Assembly: GCA_013398275.1 (NCBI GenBank) | Contig: VZSE01001853.1 | Span: forward strand, 608,501-672,500 | From: Promerops cafer | Lineage: Eukaryota; Chordata; Aves; Passeriformes; Nectariniidae | DNA length: 64,000 bases | Direction: 5' to 3' | In this document: piece after piece, positions 25,109-40,108 of the stretch | Numbering within the stretch: position 1 is the first letter of the stretch | Layout of the letters: each line of letters opens with the position of its first letter | Made by a program: the position numbers and the translations under genes | The notes under the pieces: generated by a model | The model's input: the letters and a program-made list of their open reading frames with translations, nothing else | What the model was told of the DNA's origin: nothing | Databases searched by the model: none

Positions 25109-26501
25109 CACACCCGAACATGTTGGGGATCTTAAGTCCTTGGGAATCCAATGCCTATAAGGGACACAGCTGAGCATAATGATGCGTAATAATTTGCAGA
25201 ACATTACCAAGACTTTTTGCAGGAGGTGAAACTGATTTCCTGTTAAATGATCTTAAAATGTATAGGCAGTGTAAGCCATGAAAGTATATATATTTTTCCC
25301 TACTTTGAAGAGTATTTTAATCATGTTTTAATCAAGATAGCCGTGATTACCAATTTATCAAATACCAATTTAACAACAAAGATTATGGAAATTTTCCCCA
25401 GCCAGTGAACAAAATATGATTAAAAGAGTTCTTCAGAGCACTGTGATGAAAATATGCATAACTCTATTCTTCAGCTATGTTCTAGCACATGAAGGGACCA
25501 ACATATTGTAAAAGCAGTAGGCTATCTAGTTATATTAAAAAGAAAAAAAAGAGAGTTATAAGTTGCAGTAAAAATAATTATTTTACAACAGATTTGAAGG
25601 TGTCTTTTAGACATTCGAGCTTGGATTGCATGTTCTGCACTTCAGACTGTGATGAACACAACACTATACCTTTATTTATCCTTGCAAACATTCTTTACCT
25701 AGCAGTGTGGTTCCAAATTTTGATTGACATGTAAGTAATAAAATTATCTGAATCATGGGAAATGTTTATTACCCTGGGAATATTACCCTGGAATTTTTAC
25801 ATCCCCAAGTAGTAGTAGTAGTCCCCAATAGTACTGAATTTTAAATCTGTGATTGTTCTTCCTAAAATCTTCTCTGAAAATAAATACTGATTTCTTTTTG
25901 TCTTTTTGTCCCCCAAAAGCACTATTACTACAGCTGCAATAGCAGCTTTGATTTTTCATTAAAGAAGATATTGATACATAAGCAAAGACATTAGCAGAGA
26001 GCTATTGACTTCATCTAATTTCCTTTGGCTTTTTTACTTTCTTTGTCTGGATACACAAACACAGATCCCAATGATTAGATCCGTTTTGCTACATCAAATC
26101 GCTTTTCATTTATTCAGGATTCCTTTGATATTTTCTTCAAACAGATTCACAAAACATTTAAAAGACAAAACAAGCATCTTGACATAACTAAGTTACTTGC
26201 CCCAAGACCTGGAAGGAAGATGGAGAAAAAAAATATTTTGTTGTTTGTATTCTTAAATGCTTTGCCAGAATGAGAATGAAATCATATGCAGAAAAGACAG
26301 CTTCGCAGAACAGACTGAAAATACCCTTAAACTACTAAAAATTATTTTCTAATATATTAAATATTTAATTGAAGTTTAAAATGGTTAATTAAAAAAATGC
26401 ATTTGTTTTAAAGCATTTCTCTTCATAATACACATATCTGATGGTATGATCACCAGGCAAAAGTAGTGGGTTCAAGAATTTTTATATTGATTCTGAAGTG
26501 T
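25109..26501. other. No gene seen
   Basis: AT-rich, with short frames only. Small local duplications occur, such as ATTACCCTGG twice at about 25770-25793 and an AGT triplet run at 25808-25822. Confidence 0.55.
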
Positions 26502-26528
26502 GCACACACACACACACACACACACACG
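26502..26528. repeat. (AC)n microsatellite
   Basis: A pure CA/AC dinucleotide array of about 27 bp, flanked by TGTG on the left and GCTCTAG on the right. Confidence 0.93.
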
Positions 26529-29500
26529 CTCTAGTCTACTCGACAACCTGTAGAAAAATAGATATCTTCCTTATCATCTCTAGGAGGTAGTGCTTCCATC
26601 TTGACAGTGTATAAAACAAAGAAAAAAATCTGGTAAAATATAACTACATATAAGCAACAGATTTACCTAGGTGTTATAAGTTGCTTTCCCTATGGTCCAA
26701 TGCCTTTAGGCCAATGCTAGCATTACAATTATGCCAGATAAGTCCAAAAAGCTGAAGGAAAGTCTTCAGTTTCCTTTTCCTTTTTTTGTTCACCTGGATA
26801 AGCAAGTGGCTGCAGGATAAGTTGATTCACTGCATGGTGTTCAAGTGCAAAACTCTGAAAAACACATTTTTTTAAAAAAATGCAGGGTTTTGTCCTCTCA
26901 GCCTGCTGAACTAATTCATCTTGCTGATACAGACATTTGATTCCCTGAAATGAAAAAGGAGAAGTCCATGGCACAATGAGGGCAAGAGAACAAGGACTGC
27001 CCCTTTCAGAGGCAGCTTGACATTGCATTACTCACAGCAGATCATATCCTCAGTTTTACTGTAAATTTTGCCCATGTAAATATCACTGAATGATGTTTCT
27101 TTGACAACCACACTACACTCACTTTCCACTTTGGACTCTGCAACTGGGAAATTTGCAACCCCGCTCCTAGCTCCAAGAAAACCAGTTTTCCATAAAGAAA
27201 TACCTGAGGAGGAAATCAGGTCCCACCTACAGCCACCTAAATTCAGTATCTACATGTGAACCAGATGTCAAAACTCTAAATATATTCAGTGGAGGACAAG
27301 GATTTATTCACTTCCTCCAACAAAGGTGTTTGGGGACGCTGTGCAGAGCTCAAGGCAACTGTTAGGATTGGCAGATACGATGTAGGACTTATGGGAGACT
27401 TGTATACTTGTGGTGAGACAGCCAAGGAGTGGAAAAATATCTTGAGGTGTCTCAAAAAGCATTAGATATCCCTGTATCACTGACTGTAGTGATAGTTTGG
27501 CTTACTGTAATAGGAGCTTAAACATCTCACTCCTGTTTGACTACATTTAGGTATCAGGTTGTGAGCTGGAATCAACCCCACTTTGTCAGCTCTAAACTGG
27601 TAAACTTCTTCAAAAGCTTTTCTCCAAAATCCTTCTGTGGCAACTTCTCTAATTGAAACACCAGGTTAGCATGGTGTAAGCAAGTTATATAATGCTGATG
27701 CCATCTAGCTCAATTTTTATATTTTACACCTCAGGGTCTTACAAATTACTGCTGGTTCCATTTTTTTTGGCTACAGTACTACCCCCGGCTTCTGTCATCA
27801 AACCACCTATTAAATACTTTTTGCCTTTCACAATTGTCAGCCAGTCAAGAGAATTTCAGCAGATAATATTTAGCTCTCATTACTTCATTTTAATAAGCAG
27901 AAAACCTGCCACTGTGAAGAGTCATACGGACCTATGAGAAACTGACCCGACTCCCTCAGAACCAGGTAGCCCAATACACTGATCTCCCCTCTCTCTTCTC
28001 CTTATCTCCCCAGAACTAAATCTGGTGTGTAAATACCAGCAATATTCTTTGGAGAGCTTAAAGGAACTACCTCATCAGCTTGCAGACCCATTTTTCAGCC
28101 CGAGTTGTACATTTTCTTACTCCTGTACTAAATGACATGAGTTAGTTGAAGCCACTGAACCTCGCCATTACTTCCCCCTGAGAGTAACCAATTCCCTCCG
28201 TCCATTTCCCTTTGAATTAAATGACAGGAAAAACCACAATAACAGACCACAGAAAGCCTTTACAAAAATCAAGAGTTCAATCTCTCCCACGGTGCTTTAC
28301 CAGCACACATCCAACCTTGATAAATGGGTGGTTTTTGTCAAATGTCAAAAAAAGTCGGTCTATTTAATCTGTGTACCAACATGAGACTTCACTACCTGGG
28401 CTCCTAGATGTTTGAAGCCACTGAAAGCTTCAATCAAATATAATCTGGTAAGATGCTCAAGTTTACATTCAGGTGGAAGAGAACCAGCATTATTGTCTGT
28501 ATTCAAGATAATTTTGTTAAAGGGAATTTATCTCCACGAAAAGTTAGAGACAACACGCTAAAGACACCTGCAAGAACTGCTCCAGCCACAGGTAAAGCAG
28601 CTCCTAAGTTGCTGGATCCCAAAGTATCTAGGCTGGAGCCATAGTTCTGCAGAAGGTTGGCTTCATAGGGTTTGTCCTGACTGCAGCTGTGGATGCCACA
28701 CCTCAGCTGCTTTATTTGTGTGGTCCCTCTGACTCAGGTGATTATCCACATCCTCAGTGCGTGAGACCAGCAGGGCCTCATTGGTGGTGGGTTTTTTTGT
28801 GTGACCAAAAAAACATCATCAAATCATTGTATGCTATCACAGACTTGTGTCAAGTGATGATTTTTGTGCAGCTGACCTGAGCTGATTGAAGCTATGAGTT
28901 ATAGATGAGAGACTTTGCTGTCTACTACAGATCCCCAGAGTTGCTCAGTCCTTCAAATAATGTAACACTAGGCCAATGACACACAATGATAAACTTTTAT
29001 TGCTATTGTACACTTTTCCAATTTAGAGTATTCTCAGAGTCATCTTCAAGTGTAACTTTATGCCAGCTATGCATGTACATACACACAGTATATGTGTAAT
29101 TGTTTTGGATTATATAAGATTCCATCAGAAAGAAGATGAGCTGAAATTACCAAATGTGTTTTCATCAATGACCTCCTATTAGGCTCAAGAGTCACTGGGT
29201 TAAATGTCAATGATCTGATATCTATCCTGTAGCAGAGCCATCTCTTTATTCACAGAATATCTACTATTACACCAAGTACAAATCAGAGCAACTGTTTTCC
29301 CATTTATGAGATTTATACAGCCATTTAAAGAAATTTTTCTCATGAAATCACTGATAATATCATCTCAATAGTAAAGTGAATGGTTTGAATCAAATTTCTT
29401 CCAAGCAAGTTTTGTGTGTCAGCAGGAACTTTCAGAACCTGCTGGCTTATAGAAATGAAGATAAATAATAGGCATATTAAACCTGTCTTTTTCCAAAGAA

Positions 29501-32500
29501 TTATTCAAACCTCCTATCAAGTTTTCATGTTACCTTAGAGGAGGGAGAGGGTAAAATAACACCAACACCACATCTGGACACACACAGAGAAAAGCCAACC
29601 AGTCAAAATCCTCCGAAAAAATAAACACCCCAAAACCCCAAGCTAAAGCAGTCCCAGTAGAACTGAGGATAAACTCTTTGTCCAGTTGTCTTTTTTTTCA
29701 GAAATACTCTTACAAAGTCCTCAAGATGAAAGAGAAGGCCAGACCTCCCAGCAGACTGTGAAATAGTTTGACTGTCCAGCTGATGATTCCCATTTCACCC
29801 AGCGCTGGTTCCCTTCCTCCTGCTGATAACTGCCTCACAACTATGAGACTCCTGCTGCTCATCTCTTCTACCCTCCTACTTAGAAACAGAAAAATGTGCC
29901 CTGCCAATGGCCTTTTGCACTTCTGCCTTTGCTTGTCTTCTTGCTGTGGTGTGTGCAGTGGTCTTTGTGACCTCTACTCCTTTTTTGTTTTCCTTTACCT
30001 CTCTCTCAAAGATGTTATGAGAAACAGAGAACACAACGTGTGTCTGACATCCTGAACTACTTCTGCTTCTTCACCTTTAAGGATCACATTGTCAAGCCAA
30101 CAATGGCTCTGTTGGCCTCTTTTTTACTCCCTGGGATACAGACCCATTTGAATTTCTTGCATTCATGAGCTTCTTATTCCTTGCTCTACAGAGTCTATCA
30201 CATACCAAACTCTTCCTATTCTCACTCTGGGAGATATTCATCTTGTTTCACAGAGTAAGAGAGTTCACCCATTACCATATAATGTGTTCCCTCTCCTGAG
30301 CACAATAGATAAATATTCCCAACATTTCTTTTAAAACTGACAATGAAAATGTGTTAAGAGCAGAGTCAACTAACACTCTATGGCAGTCTTATTAAGGTCT
30401 CAGAGTGGAGAGGAAAAAGAAGAGGAGGGAGAAAGAATTCTAAAAAACTCCAGATATTAATAAATAAAAGTTCCAGACAAGTTCCTCGTGCCATATAATG
30501 CTTTGTCACTCATTATGTTGCAATCATGTGTGTGAGGAACAAGCTCGTCTACACATTTTGGGATCACAGTCATGAGAAGACAGGGACTTTAATTAGCTGC
30601 ACTTCTAACTATTGCCCTTATAATAACAGAAGGATTCTATCTATCTGTTATAAAATTGTATCTCCTCCTCCACACCTTCAGGTTCTATACAGCATGCTGG
30701 ATGCTCACAGTGTTGGTTTTGCTGTTCGTTTGAGGGTTTTTTCCAGTCTCATTTCCCAATTGATTTTCATTTGTTTCCTTTTCTTTTGATGTATCAGAAA
30801 TCATCAATCACATAATTAAAAAGGAGCTGAAGAATCATAATTAATTACTATCTAGAGCAAAGGAATGTTAAATCCCCACAACAATTGAGTATGTTCTGTA
30901 AAGGGCTGAATACCTCTCCAAGAATCCAGCTTAACTGGTTATACCAGCTTCTCCTACTTTGGAGGCAATGTTTGGAGGGATGTTTTTCTTGTCATAAATT
31001 TTACCTCAGAGTTGTAAAGAGAAATCATCAAAAGTCAAGGAATTAATTATGAAAAAGTCATTGTTTCTTTTGGCATCCTTGTTTTAATTAGTCATTTATT
31101 ATACAATTGCACAATATATTTCCATAGGAAAAATCACCAAATTTTGTCTACGAGATGGACAAGGTTCTGTGGACAAGACAGCTGTTCGGTGTTTTCTGCG
31201 AGCATCATATTTCAGCATATAGTCCCATACCTCATTTACCAAGCAACATCTGAGCCCCAACTTAAAAATAAGTATCTTTTTCCTTGATAGGATTTGTTTT
31301 TATGACACATCTAAAAGGTGTCAGAAAACCCCCCACACAATAATAGATGCATGTATGTTTACAAAATTTTGGGAGGCAGGAATGCAATCTGCATTTTCCA
31401 TTGTTTGCTCCATCAAAACACAGTGTCTGCTTTATTTCAGGTGGTCCCTTCAAGAGCAAGTGCAAGGAAGAGCCTTCCCTCAAAATGCTGCAGCTGCATT
31501 CTTCATGTCTGCACATTTTTCAGTAGTCAAAGACATAGCAGGACTTAGAAACTTCCCCAGACACTGCACATGTTTACTAATGAAGCATTTGTAGCAAAAA
31601 TAAGAAATACATTTTGAAGATACTAAAAAGACACAAAGCGTGACTTGTTCCTTTCCAAATATCAGCTACAAGTAATCACTTACTAACAGAAGACATCAGT
31701 CTACAGATATTGTAAGACTTTATCTTAGAAGTATTGTTAAAGTATTATAAATAACCCCCCCACTATCTGGGTTTTTAAAGATAGCTGAAATTGTTCTGTT
31801 TGGCATCCCAGAAAAACTCACTTCTGGGCAATAAGCAGCCCAGCAAACTCAGGCCTGGTATAATAATCAACTGAAAATTGTAACTTAAAATTGGACAAAG
31901 ATGAAAAGTAGAAACAATAAGATATGCTAGAGTGAAGCATAGGTTTAATGATGCCCATAAATAACAACTTTGTCCAGGGAAAATTAGAAGCCTCTGCAAG
32001 GCATTTAATCTCCACAGAAGTATGTGAAAATGTTCTCTGAACAGAATATTTAACTAAATTCAGATAGAAATGTCAGTCCAGTTACATTAAAATACAAAAT
32101 CTCCAGAAGTGAACTAAGTGGCAGAGTCAGGACATAATGAATCTTGCCTCATCCCACAGTCCACAATGAGATATTAATTAGCATTTTCAGTCCACTGCCC
32201 ATGGCTATGTTGTTAATTTTACAGGCTTTTGAGTAACTCCTCTGCATCAGTTCTGGGTGGTAATGTATCTCCTGGAGAGACACAGAGTCAAGAATACTTT
32301 TTTATCCTAGAATTCGCAGAAAAATCCAGCTCAGAAGACAAGTAACCTTTTCAGTTTACAAACACTGGATACAAAAACCACAGAACTAAAGCTACTGAAA
32401 CTGCACCAAAGCAAACACTGATGTTTAGATCTGTGTTTAAGACACTTTTGTACCTTGGAGATGCAAAAGGAGCACCTATTTCAAATATGTGAAAGATGGT

Positions 32501-35500
32501 AAATGGACTTAACTTCCAAGACAATTAAAGAGATGGTTTTGAGAAAGGAAAACCAGTGAAAGGGTGTTTGACCAGCATGCTAAAAAGTGTTGCTATGGTT
32601 CCAGACCTCCAGTTCCATAACTCGGTGTTGATTTTTATATTGCCCCATAAACAGACAAGTACAACATATGTGAATTAACTTCCTTGGACATCCAGAGCCA
32701 CTCTTTTAAACTCAACTTGCATTTAGTATATACAATATTGCCCTAAAATATTCCCTAAATAATACAACTTCAAACCTATTAGCACTACCTGGGTAGTGCT
32801 CACAGAATGATCTGTGTGTTAAAACTATCAAACAATCTCCTAGAGTTGATTGCTGCCCAGAGTAGTTTTATCAGATCTGAAGTCACCAGTTTGAACACAT
32901 CATTTTACTTACCATCTTCTGCTCCAGACAATCTCAGCAAGCTTCAAGGGTTCTCCATATTGGATGCTTTGTATATTTCGATTTCAGTGAATTCCTTGTT
33001 TGTAAATAGAAATTGGCACCATTTCACATTGTTTAAGTATTTCATTGTGTGCACAACTAGAAGAAACAACAAACAAATTCAACACAAATAATTCCTGAAA
33101 ATATTGTATATTAGCTCTCTTACAACTGTACTATAGGCATGGATAATACAAGAGGTCTGTACATCCATAAATTATATTTTTTTCAGAATTTATTATGTTT
33201 TCAATCTAAATTTTATATTTGTATGGGTATTTTTAAGTTAATACTGAAAATCAGATGCGAGGTACTAATCTGAATTTTTTATAAGCAATTCTTAAAAAAT
33301 GGTGTGAAATTTAATGTCTTCTGCACATTTCTAATTGTGACCTAAATGAATAATTGTATAATTAAATTTACATAATTTGATTTATATAATGACCTCTACT
33401 ATTTCCTACTGTTAAGCATTTACAGTAATACTGTAGGATATTGTATTAACCTACTAATGTGACATTCTTTTTTTCCTTTTTTTTTTCTTTTTGACCTTTG
33501 TGGACTGCATTAAAATCTGTCTGTTAAAGGGTAGGGTGTGATTACAGTTATGGTGTTGTAAATTTGGGACAATCGAGTGACAGTGAAGTTTAACTGTTTA
33601 ACTGAGTACCCAATATCACTGTAGGAAAAAAAGCCCAATTACAGTAATAGGGCATACAATATAACTAAAACATGGCAAGAGCTGAGACAAGCCCAGCTGC
33701 TTAAAGCTCATTTCTCTTCTTCTCATGCAAGCAGATCATTAGAGAAGTCCTAGTCAGTGCCACAATTTTATCTCACACATCAACTCTCCGATTAAAACAT
33801 ATATATGGGCTTTGGCATCCGACTCAAATAAGGCTATTCTTGCACTCTCACAGAGGGAACACAGGCACCATGGGGGTGAATATACAAGAGAGAATGAGAA
33901 ATGACATGATCCATCAATACAGGCAAATGGGGCAAGGATGTGTAGCCTAAAATGAAAGGGTCACACTAACTCCAGAAGTCCAATGTGGATCTATGAGATG
34001 AGGGATATCTTATGTGCCATTTACTAGGGTGCCATTTGAAAGAATGCACTGCACAGGGTTCCTCATTATTCATTAGGGCTGAATCCTCATTCATTCTCCT
34101 TTATATGCCATCCTGAATCTGCCCTACAGAGTCTTTTACAGGGAAATAACAATAAACTCTCTTATCAACAGCTTGTTGTAGCAGATACAATACATGGGGT
34201 ACTGAGATCAAAAAGAGCATGAAAAGCATTTCTGCCAACATCGTACAAAATATTGAACATCTGCTATATCTGGGATCCTGGGAGTTGTAATTATAATTTT
34301 TGAAACCTGCACACAAGAGTTATAAATATTAGAACTGTAGCCTGTGAAATCCATGAAATATTTAAGTTGTTTGGCAGGCTTAAGAAAAACTCATAAACTT
34401 AATTTAAGCAGCCAAACACTGTATTTTTACAGGTTTTACATCTTTCATGCCATTAGTCATATAAATTAAAGCAACCACGGAACAGCACAGAAGTTGCAAC
34501 AGCAAGTCCTGCGGGTGAAAAAAAAGGTCAGATTGAGATTTAAGACTTTCACCAACACTTCACCTTTCCACTTACCCTGTATTTCAATTCCTGTATTGAA
34601 TTTGTCATAGGTATTTTTAACGCATCCATTATTTTATTGTCTGTTAATTCTCAGTAGTGTGCCTGGTGCTGACCGTGTGCATAAACAGTGGGTCAGATCT
34701 ACTGGTTACTTGGCATCAGTCTAGCAATGCAAAATACTCCTTAACCCATCCTCTTTCATCCTTTCCAGCAAGGTTAATGGCTCCTCTAAGCTAGTGGTGA
34801 GATGCTCAGGGTCTTGCCCACACTTCCTGCTCTAAAGAAGCAGGAGACAGGGCAAGTACATGGCATCCATATGGTGATGAAACCTTAAGGAGAGGCAGGT
34901 AGCTTACGCAAATCAGTGATGAAAGGCATCGCGGAAGGAGCCTAGACAGGAGACAAGCTTCACAGGAGACAAGGAAAAGGTACTGCCATGCCTAAAAGGG
35001 TTTCATGAACCTCAACATATAGTAGAGAGGGAGGAGTAGGAAGAGGAGCAAGAATCATAGAGTTGTGCATAGGGGGTTTTCAATTTGTAACAATCTTTTA
35101 AACTTGTTCAGACACATCAGAAATGTGCTGGATTAAGATGAGTAAAAAACCCCTCAAGTTTAAAATAGCAAATTAGTAAAAAATGCAACAGCCAGATTCA
35201 CAGAAGCTGAAGTAAGAAAAGACCCAAAGGCAAATTCTCATTTGTACATTGTCTGCTCCACCTGTTAGATAGCCATATGCTACTAGAGAAAATGGAGCTC
35301 TACAGAAGGATTCAGGGATCGGCAACTGTGCCATCAGAAGTGAAGCAAGAAGTTCACTTGAGAACAAGTAAAGCAGAAAATGTGAGAATGAGGGCCTCAA
35401 ATTTTGCTCTCCATAAATCCAATGTTCAGAGAACACTGCTGTACAAGAAAGTCATCTGACATGAGAGACATTACAATGGATCAGTGTAGGGGAAACAAAA

Positions 35501-37654
35501 GAGAATGTGTCTCAAGGGGCACAAATATATACAACACATTCCCAGAAATTCTTCTTTGAACTACTGAACTGTGAGTAAACAGAAAAACACACCCCCATTC
35601 TTGACTTATCTAATAAAACATGTATCTAAGTGCCAGATGTCACGAGACTATGAGATGTTAGGGTAGCTATTAGTTAATTTAATGAACCTAATCATGATCT
35701 CACTTGCACATATTTTATACCAGCCTAAGACCATTTGATCCATTCAGGAAAGCCATTCATGAACTGCACCTTTGTGCTGCACTTGCCAGCAGATTCCCTT
35801 TTCAAAGGTGTTGTAACCAGACTGAGGTACACCATAATTAGGGAGGGATCACTGTGATTTAGAGGCTTTCATCTAAACTCTTTTCCTGGCTGCCATTTTA
35901 AGATTAGAGGGAAAAGGTGTGTTTTCAATATTCCCCATGACAGAAAGATGATGCTTCTTTCATATAGACAGGGTCTAAGAGGTTTTTTCATGTTACCCAG
36001 GAATGTAGCTACTTTGGCCAAGGAAAGTAGTGAAAGACTCTCTTCAGTGCCTACCTTCTTTCATTGATAATCTGGTTTCTGAATAAGGTTTGGAATTAAG
36101 TGAAGCTCTGCTACTGATTTTGCTCTGAAGAGCAACCCAGATAGTCACAGTGTGTCTGTGAATCTGAAAGTACTGAAAGTACTCCACAAAGAAAGTATTT
36201 TACAAGAATCTTCTTAAAACCAATTAGTTCCAAACACATAATTTCAAAAAATGTCTTGTCCCAAAAAAATTACTTGTCCCATTTTTTCATACACTCATTA
36301 ACAATAATATTTGTGTTACAGACTAGAGCACAAAGAGCTTTCACTCCTCATGAAACACTGAAAAAAGATTTCCTGTTATTCTCAGCACGGGCAGTTGTAA
36401 GTATAACCACACTCCTGGTATGTAAGTGTTTTAGGGAAGCAGGCATGTCCCATTTCCCTGATAGACAAACACACACATGCATACCTCCATCCAAAGATGA
36501 ATACATCAGCAAGGACTCACCCACTCTGTTGTTATCATCCTCATTCTCTCTTCCCAAGTCCTTCCTCCAACAGCTGGGGTTTTTTCCCGGTCTCATAGGT
36601 GTGCCATTGAAGACAAGATGAGAGAACACTAGCAAGGAGTTAATGCTTTCTTATTTTCTACTTCTTCCTTCAATTTTTTTGGCATCTACAGGAAAGAGGA
36701 ATAAAAAGCCAGGAAGTGTAGTGCCTATCAGAATGGAAAACCTATAGAAGACCCTAGAGGGCCTTCAGAGACCTCAAGATAATAACAAGGTCTCTGCATC
36801 TCTGAATTTTCTAAGCTACATGCTCATCTGAGGCCAAGCTCTCTAACCAGTCTCTGGCAGAGAGACAAAGCCAGTGTTCTTCAATAATAGGCTGAAAAAT
36901 TTCTTCAACAATGTTTTGATTAAAAGTTAAGGTCAAGTGAAAATAAAAATTCATAAGATAAGCAGCAACATATTTCTAAGAGAAGGAATAGAATACAATT
37001 CAAAATAAGAGAAGAATCCTTCTGTTTTCCTGCCTAAAAGTGTACAAGAAGTTGGAAACATCAGTGTGAGGCTTTTCAGACAGCAGTAGAGCGTTTTATT
37101 TCAAGTGGTAAAAGGCCGTATTTCTAGAAAATTAATTTCTCAGATTTGCCACAGATATTAGTAGGATGATAACTCTGGTGTCCACATCAGTCACATCTGA
37201 ATCTTATTAACCCTTGTTTACACCTACATTTCTACAGCATTTCCACAAGGTGCTTGCAAATACCAATGATAAAGAGGTTAGAACTACCTAGCAACATCCC
37301 TAGGAATTCAGGCAAGCTTCTATTGACCTTAACTGGACCACAGGTTCTAGTAAAAAATATATAAACAAACAAGGGTACTGTATTGACAGCTAATACATAT
37401 TAAAAAAAAAAAAAAACAAACTAGAAGGAGATAATTCATAGTCACTGTCGCTGATGTGACAGTGTTACTTGATTCAAAAATTAACCGAAAATGTACTGAA
37501 TACAGTATGAGGCTGACATAGATCTGATTTCATCACTGGCCACACCTGCCACATTTTAAATATTTGATATTTCTCCATTGTTTCCATTCTCATCTATTCT
37601 AAAATGAAAAAAAAGATCCCATCCCCAAAGGATAGGTTTTTCTGTGTTAATAGC
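26529..37654. other. About 11 kb without a gene or clear repeat
   Basis: AT-rich sequence. The longest frame is 121 codons (plus 36256-36621) and has no recognisable protein content. Moderately GC-richer patches lie at 28550-28800 and 34650-35060, without diagnostic repeat ends or splice-flanked frames. An A15 run lies near 37402-37416. No RNA gene was recognised. Confidence 0.55.
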
Positions 37655-38080
37655 CATGTTGAGTGGACTGGACTGTCAGGTGTGTTGAAAATCGGCTGTG
37701 CTGCCATACCCAAAGGGTAGTGACCAATGATTCAAGATACGGCTGCGATCCAGTAACAAGCACAGTACCCCAGGGGTCGATACTGGGGCTCATATTTTTC
37801 AACATCTTCATTAACAACGTGGATGATGACAGTGATTGCATCCTCAGCAAATCTGCAGACAGCACAGAGTTTAAAGAGGGTGGCTGACACAAATGGCTGA
37901 GCTCTGATCCAGAGGCACTTTGAGAAATTTGAGGACTGGACTAACAAAAACTCATGAAGCTCATCAAGGAAACTGCAAAGCTGTGTGTCCGTGTGTGTAA
38001 CCCCTTGTGCTTGTGCACACTGGGATGCAACAGCCCTCTGGACAGCTCCACAGGTGTGTAATGCTGAGTTTGTTTCCAGA
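37655..38080 (+). mobile_element. CR1 LINE ORF2 fragment (reverse transcriptase)
   Basis: Translated on the plus strand this matches the CR1 reverse transcriptase palm: ENRLCCHTQRVV, then PVTSTVPQGSILG (VPQGSILG at 37765-37788), then FFNIFINNVDD. The catalytic FADD box reads S-A-D-S (37852-37863), so one of the two metal-binding aspartates is lost. After 37887 the frame breaks, but the DNA still follows CR1: a CATGAAGCTCATCAAGGAAA block (typical CR1: CATGAAGTTCAACAAGGGCA) and then a segment like that encoding ...QYRLGANWLESSFAG. It is cut at both ends; the 3' limit beyond about 38050 is uncertain. Dead on arrival 5'-truncated copies are normal for CR1. Confidence 0.85.
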
Positions 38081-40108
38081 AGACACCACTGGCACAAGGC
38101 AGCAGTACGGCTCAGCACGAGTAAGGTGTGTGAGGAGGAGCGTGCCCTGCACTGTTTCACTATAAACAGAGGGATGTCATTTAAAGTTGAGGGGGACAGG
38201 AACAAGAACAGAAAACTCACTCACGCTGGCATGTCCACGTGACTCATGGAGCAAGTTGTTTCTGCCCTCTGTATCAATAATCTGGCATCTCTGCAGGGGC
38301 CATGGGCACACGGAACACATGCACAGCATGTATGTGCATCTAAGGTCTCACGTAACACTCTTAGTCACAACAAAGCCATAGGAGTTCAAAATTAACAACC
38401 CAGTTACAACAGTGAGGACAGAAGCAGCAAACTGGCAAAGAGCAAAGGCAGAAGACCCTGTACACACTGCAAGGCTTAAAAAAGAGCTTTTCATAGTGCA
38501 GAGGAAGCAGGCAAACACAGACACATGCACACACAAATTCCCTTCTGAGCAGGTTAGACTGAATGAGAGTAATCATTTTAAGTGCCCAAATTGCCTGACA
38601 CCACATGGTGCTATCAAAAGCATTTCCATTTTTATCCAAATCAATGTCACCTTTTTTCTGTAAAAATCAATGCAGAAAATAGAAGCAGGGATAGAGGAAA
38701 ATGCACTTTCTGAGCCCAGTGGAAGCCATCGCATGGCAGAGTGACTGGAAGAACTCAAGACGGTTGACTTCAGCAGATAAGGCATGTCCAGCAACTTCTG
38801 ATGAGGGGTGCTAAACAGCTAGAGAGAAATTCTGGGTTTGCACATGGATTAGAAAAATTGGTGTTTTTGCAATCATAATCTCTCTTTCCCCCAATCTCAT
38901 ACCTAAAAGCGTAACAGTCAGTCTTCTGAACATCTTTCCTTCATATTTCCCTAACTTGTATTAGGCAAAAAAGCCACTCTAAGTGGAAATTTAGTGAGTG
39001 TCTGTCTTATAATGCATGTAAGCAACAGATAAAGAGGAGTACACTTGGTGCCAGTGTGCAGAGTTGCTGTGAGAGCACATGCTCTGAAATTCTAGGGAGG
39101 AAGTACCCTTCAGCCTGTACCCCTGCCTGTTAAAAGAAGAAAACTGAGGCCTTTTCTGCAGACTCATAGTGTAAATTATGGAAACTCTGAAAATACATTA
39201 AGAAATTACCTTTCCAAAGATGTTTGTTGTAAACCTGGCCTTCTAACATAAGGAAAACATCTAGAGTATCTTTTCAGAGTCTCTATGTTCTCCATCTTGA
39301 TTTTCTTAGAAAATAGTTTTAACATTTCCATTTTTGGAGAAGAAATGCTTATCAACACATTTTTATTGAAGACTTCCCTTCTCATTTTCAGCAGCACCTC
39401 CCAGCAGGATGAACGCAGACTTGTCAGGAGTAGTCAGGAATATACAGACTTCTAGAAGTCCCAGCCAATGCAGTTTGCATCCCCAGACCATACCACACAG
39501 TCACTTTCCAGCTGCATGATAGCTATAACTGAAGCAGGGCCATTAAAAATCCTCTAGAAACTCACTTTGACTTAATCAAAAGCCAGATTTCTCTTCCCCT
39601 CAGCAGTACATCCTCATGGCATCTTTTGACAAGTTTCAAAGAAAAACTGACATTGAATATACAGCAAAATATCCAAATCATAAGAAATTTTCCTGTCACA
39701 ACCCAATGATTCTTAATTAGAATACCCACATGATTTTGGGTTAAAATACCTGGGAGTACGTGCAAACAATACTTCATCATCATTGTCTTGCAGGTAGATC
39801 AGAATATCCTGCTGCAATTTAGCTAATATCAGGCTTCTCAGATGAACAATCTAAATTCTCCAGATATCTTCCCCATTGGGGGATTGGTGTTGCAAATCTA
39901 TGTAACTGAATAAGGTTATTCAAGGAGCACCACGTTTTGATAACAAAATCCTTTGTGATGATTACCTAATAGCCAGCATTTGTTCAAACACTTTTAATAG
40001 ACCCTTTTTATCACATGCAAAAAGAATTTCAGTGGTAGTTCAGTCTCCTGTTTCATTCTGTCATGAATCACTTCGTAGAGACATTTAGAAGTCAATAATC
40101 CACTGTAG
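38081..40108. other. No gene seen
   Basis: Sequence between two CR1 fragments. The first 300 bp may still contain unrecognisable CR1 remains. Frames of 60-95 codons occur on both strands without recognisable content. Confidence 0.5.

Noticed and set aside
36256..36621. 121-codon plus-strand open frame
   Set aside because: Composition looks random; a 95-codon frame is open on the other strand too.
37732..38220. 162-codon minus-strand open frame
   Set aside because: It is the antisense shadow of the CR1 reverse transcriptase fragment; the sense strand explains the sequence.
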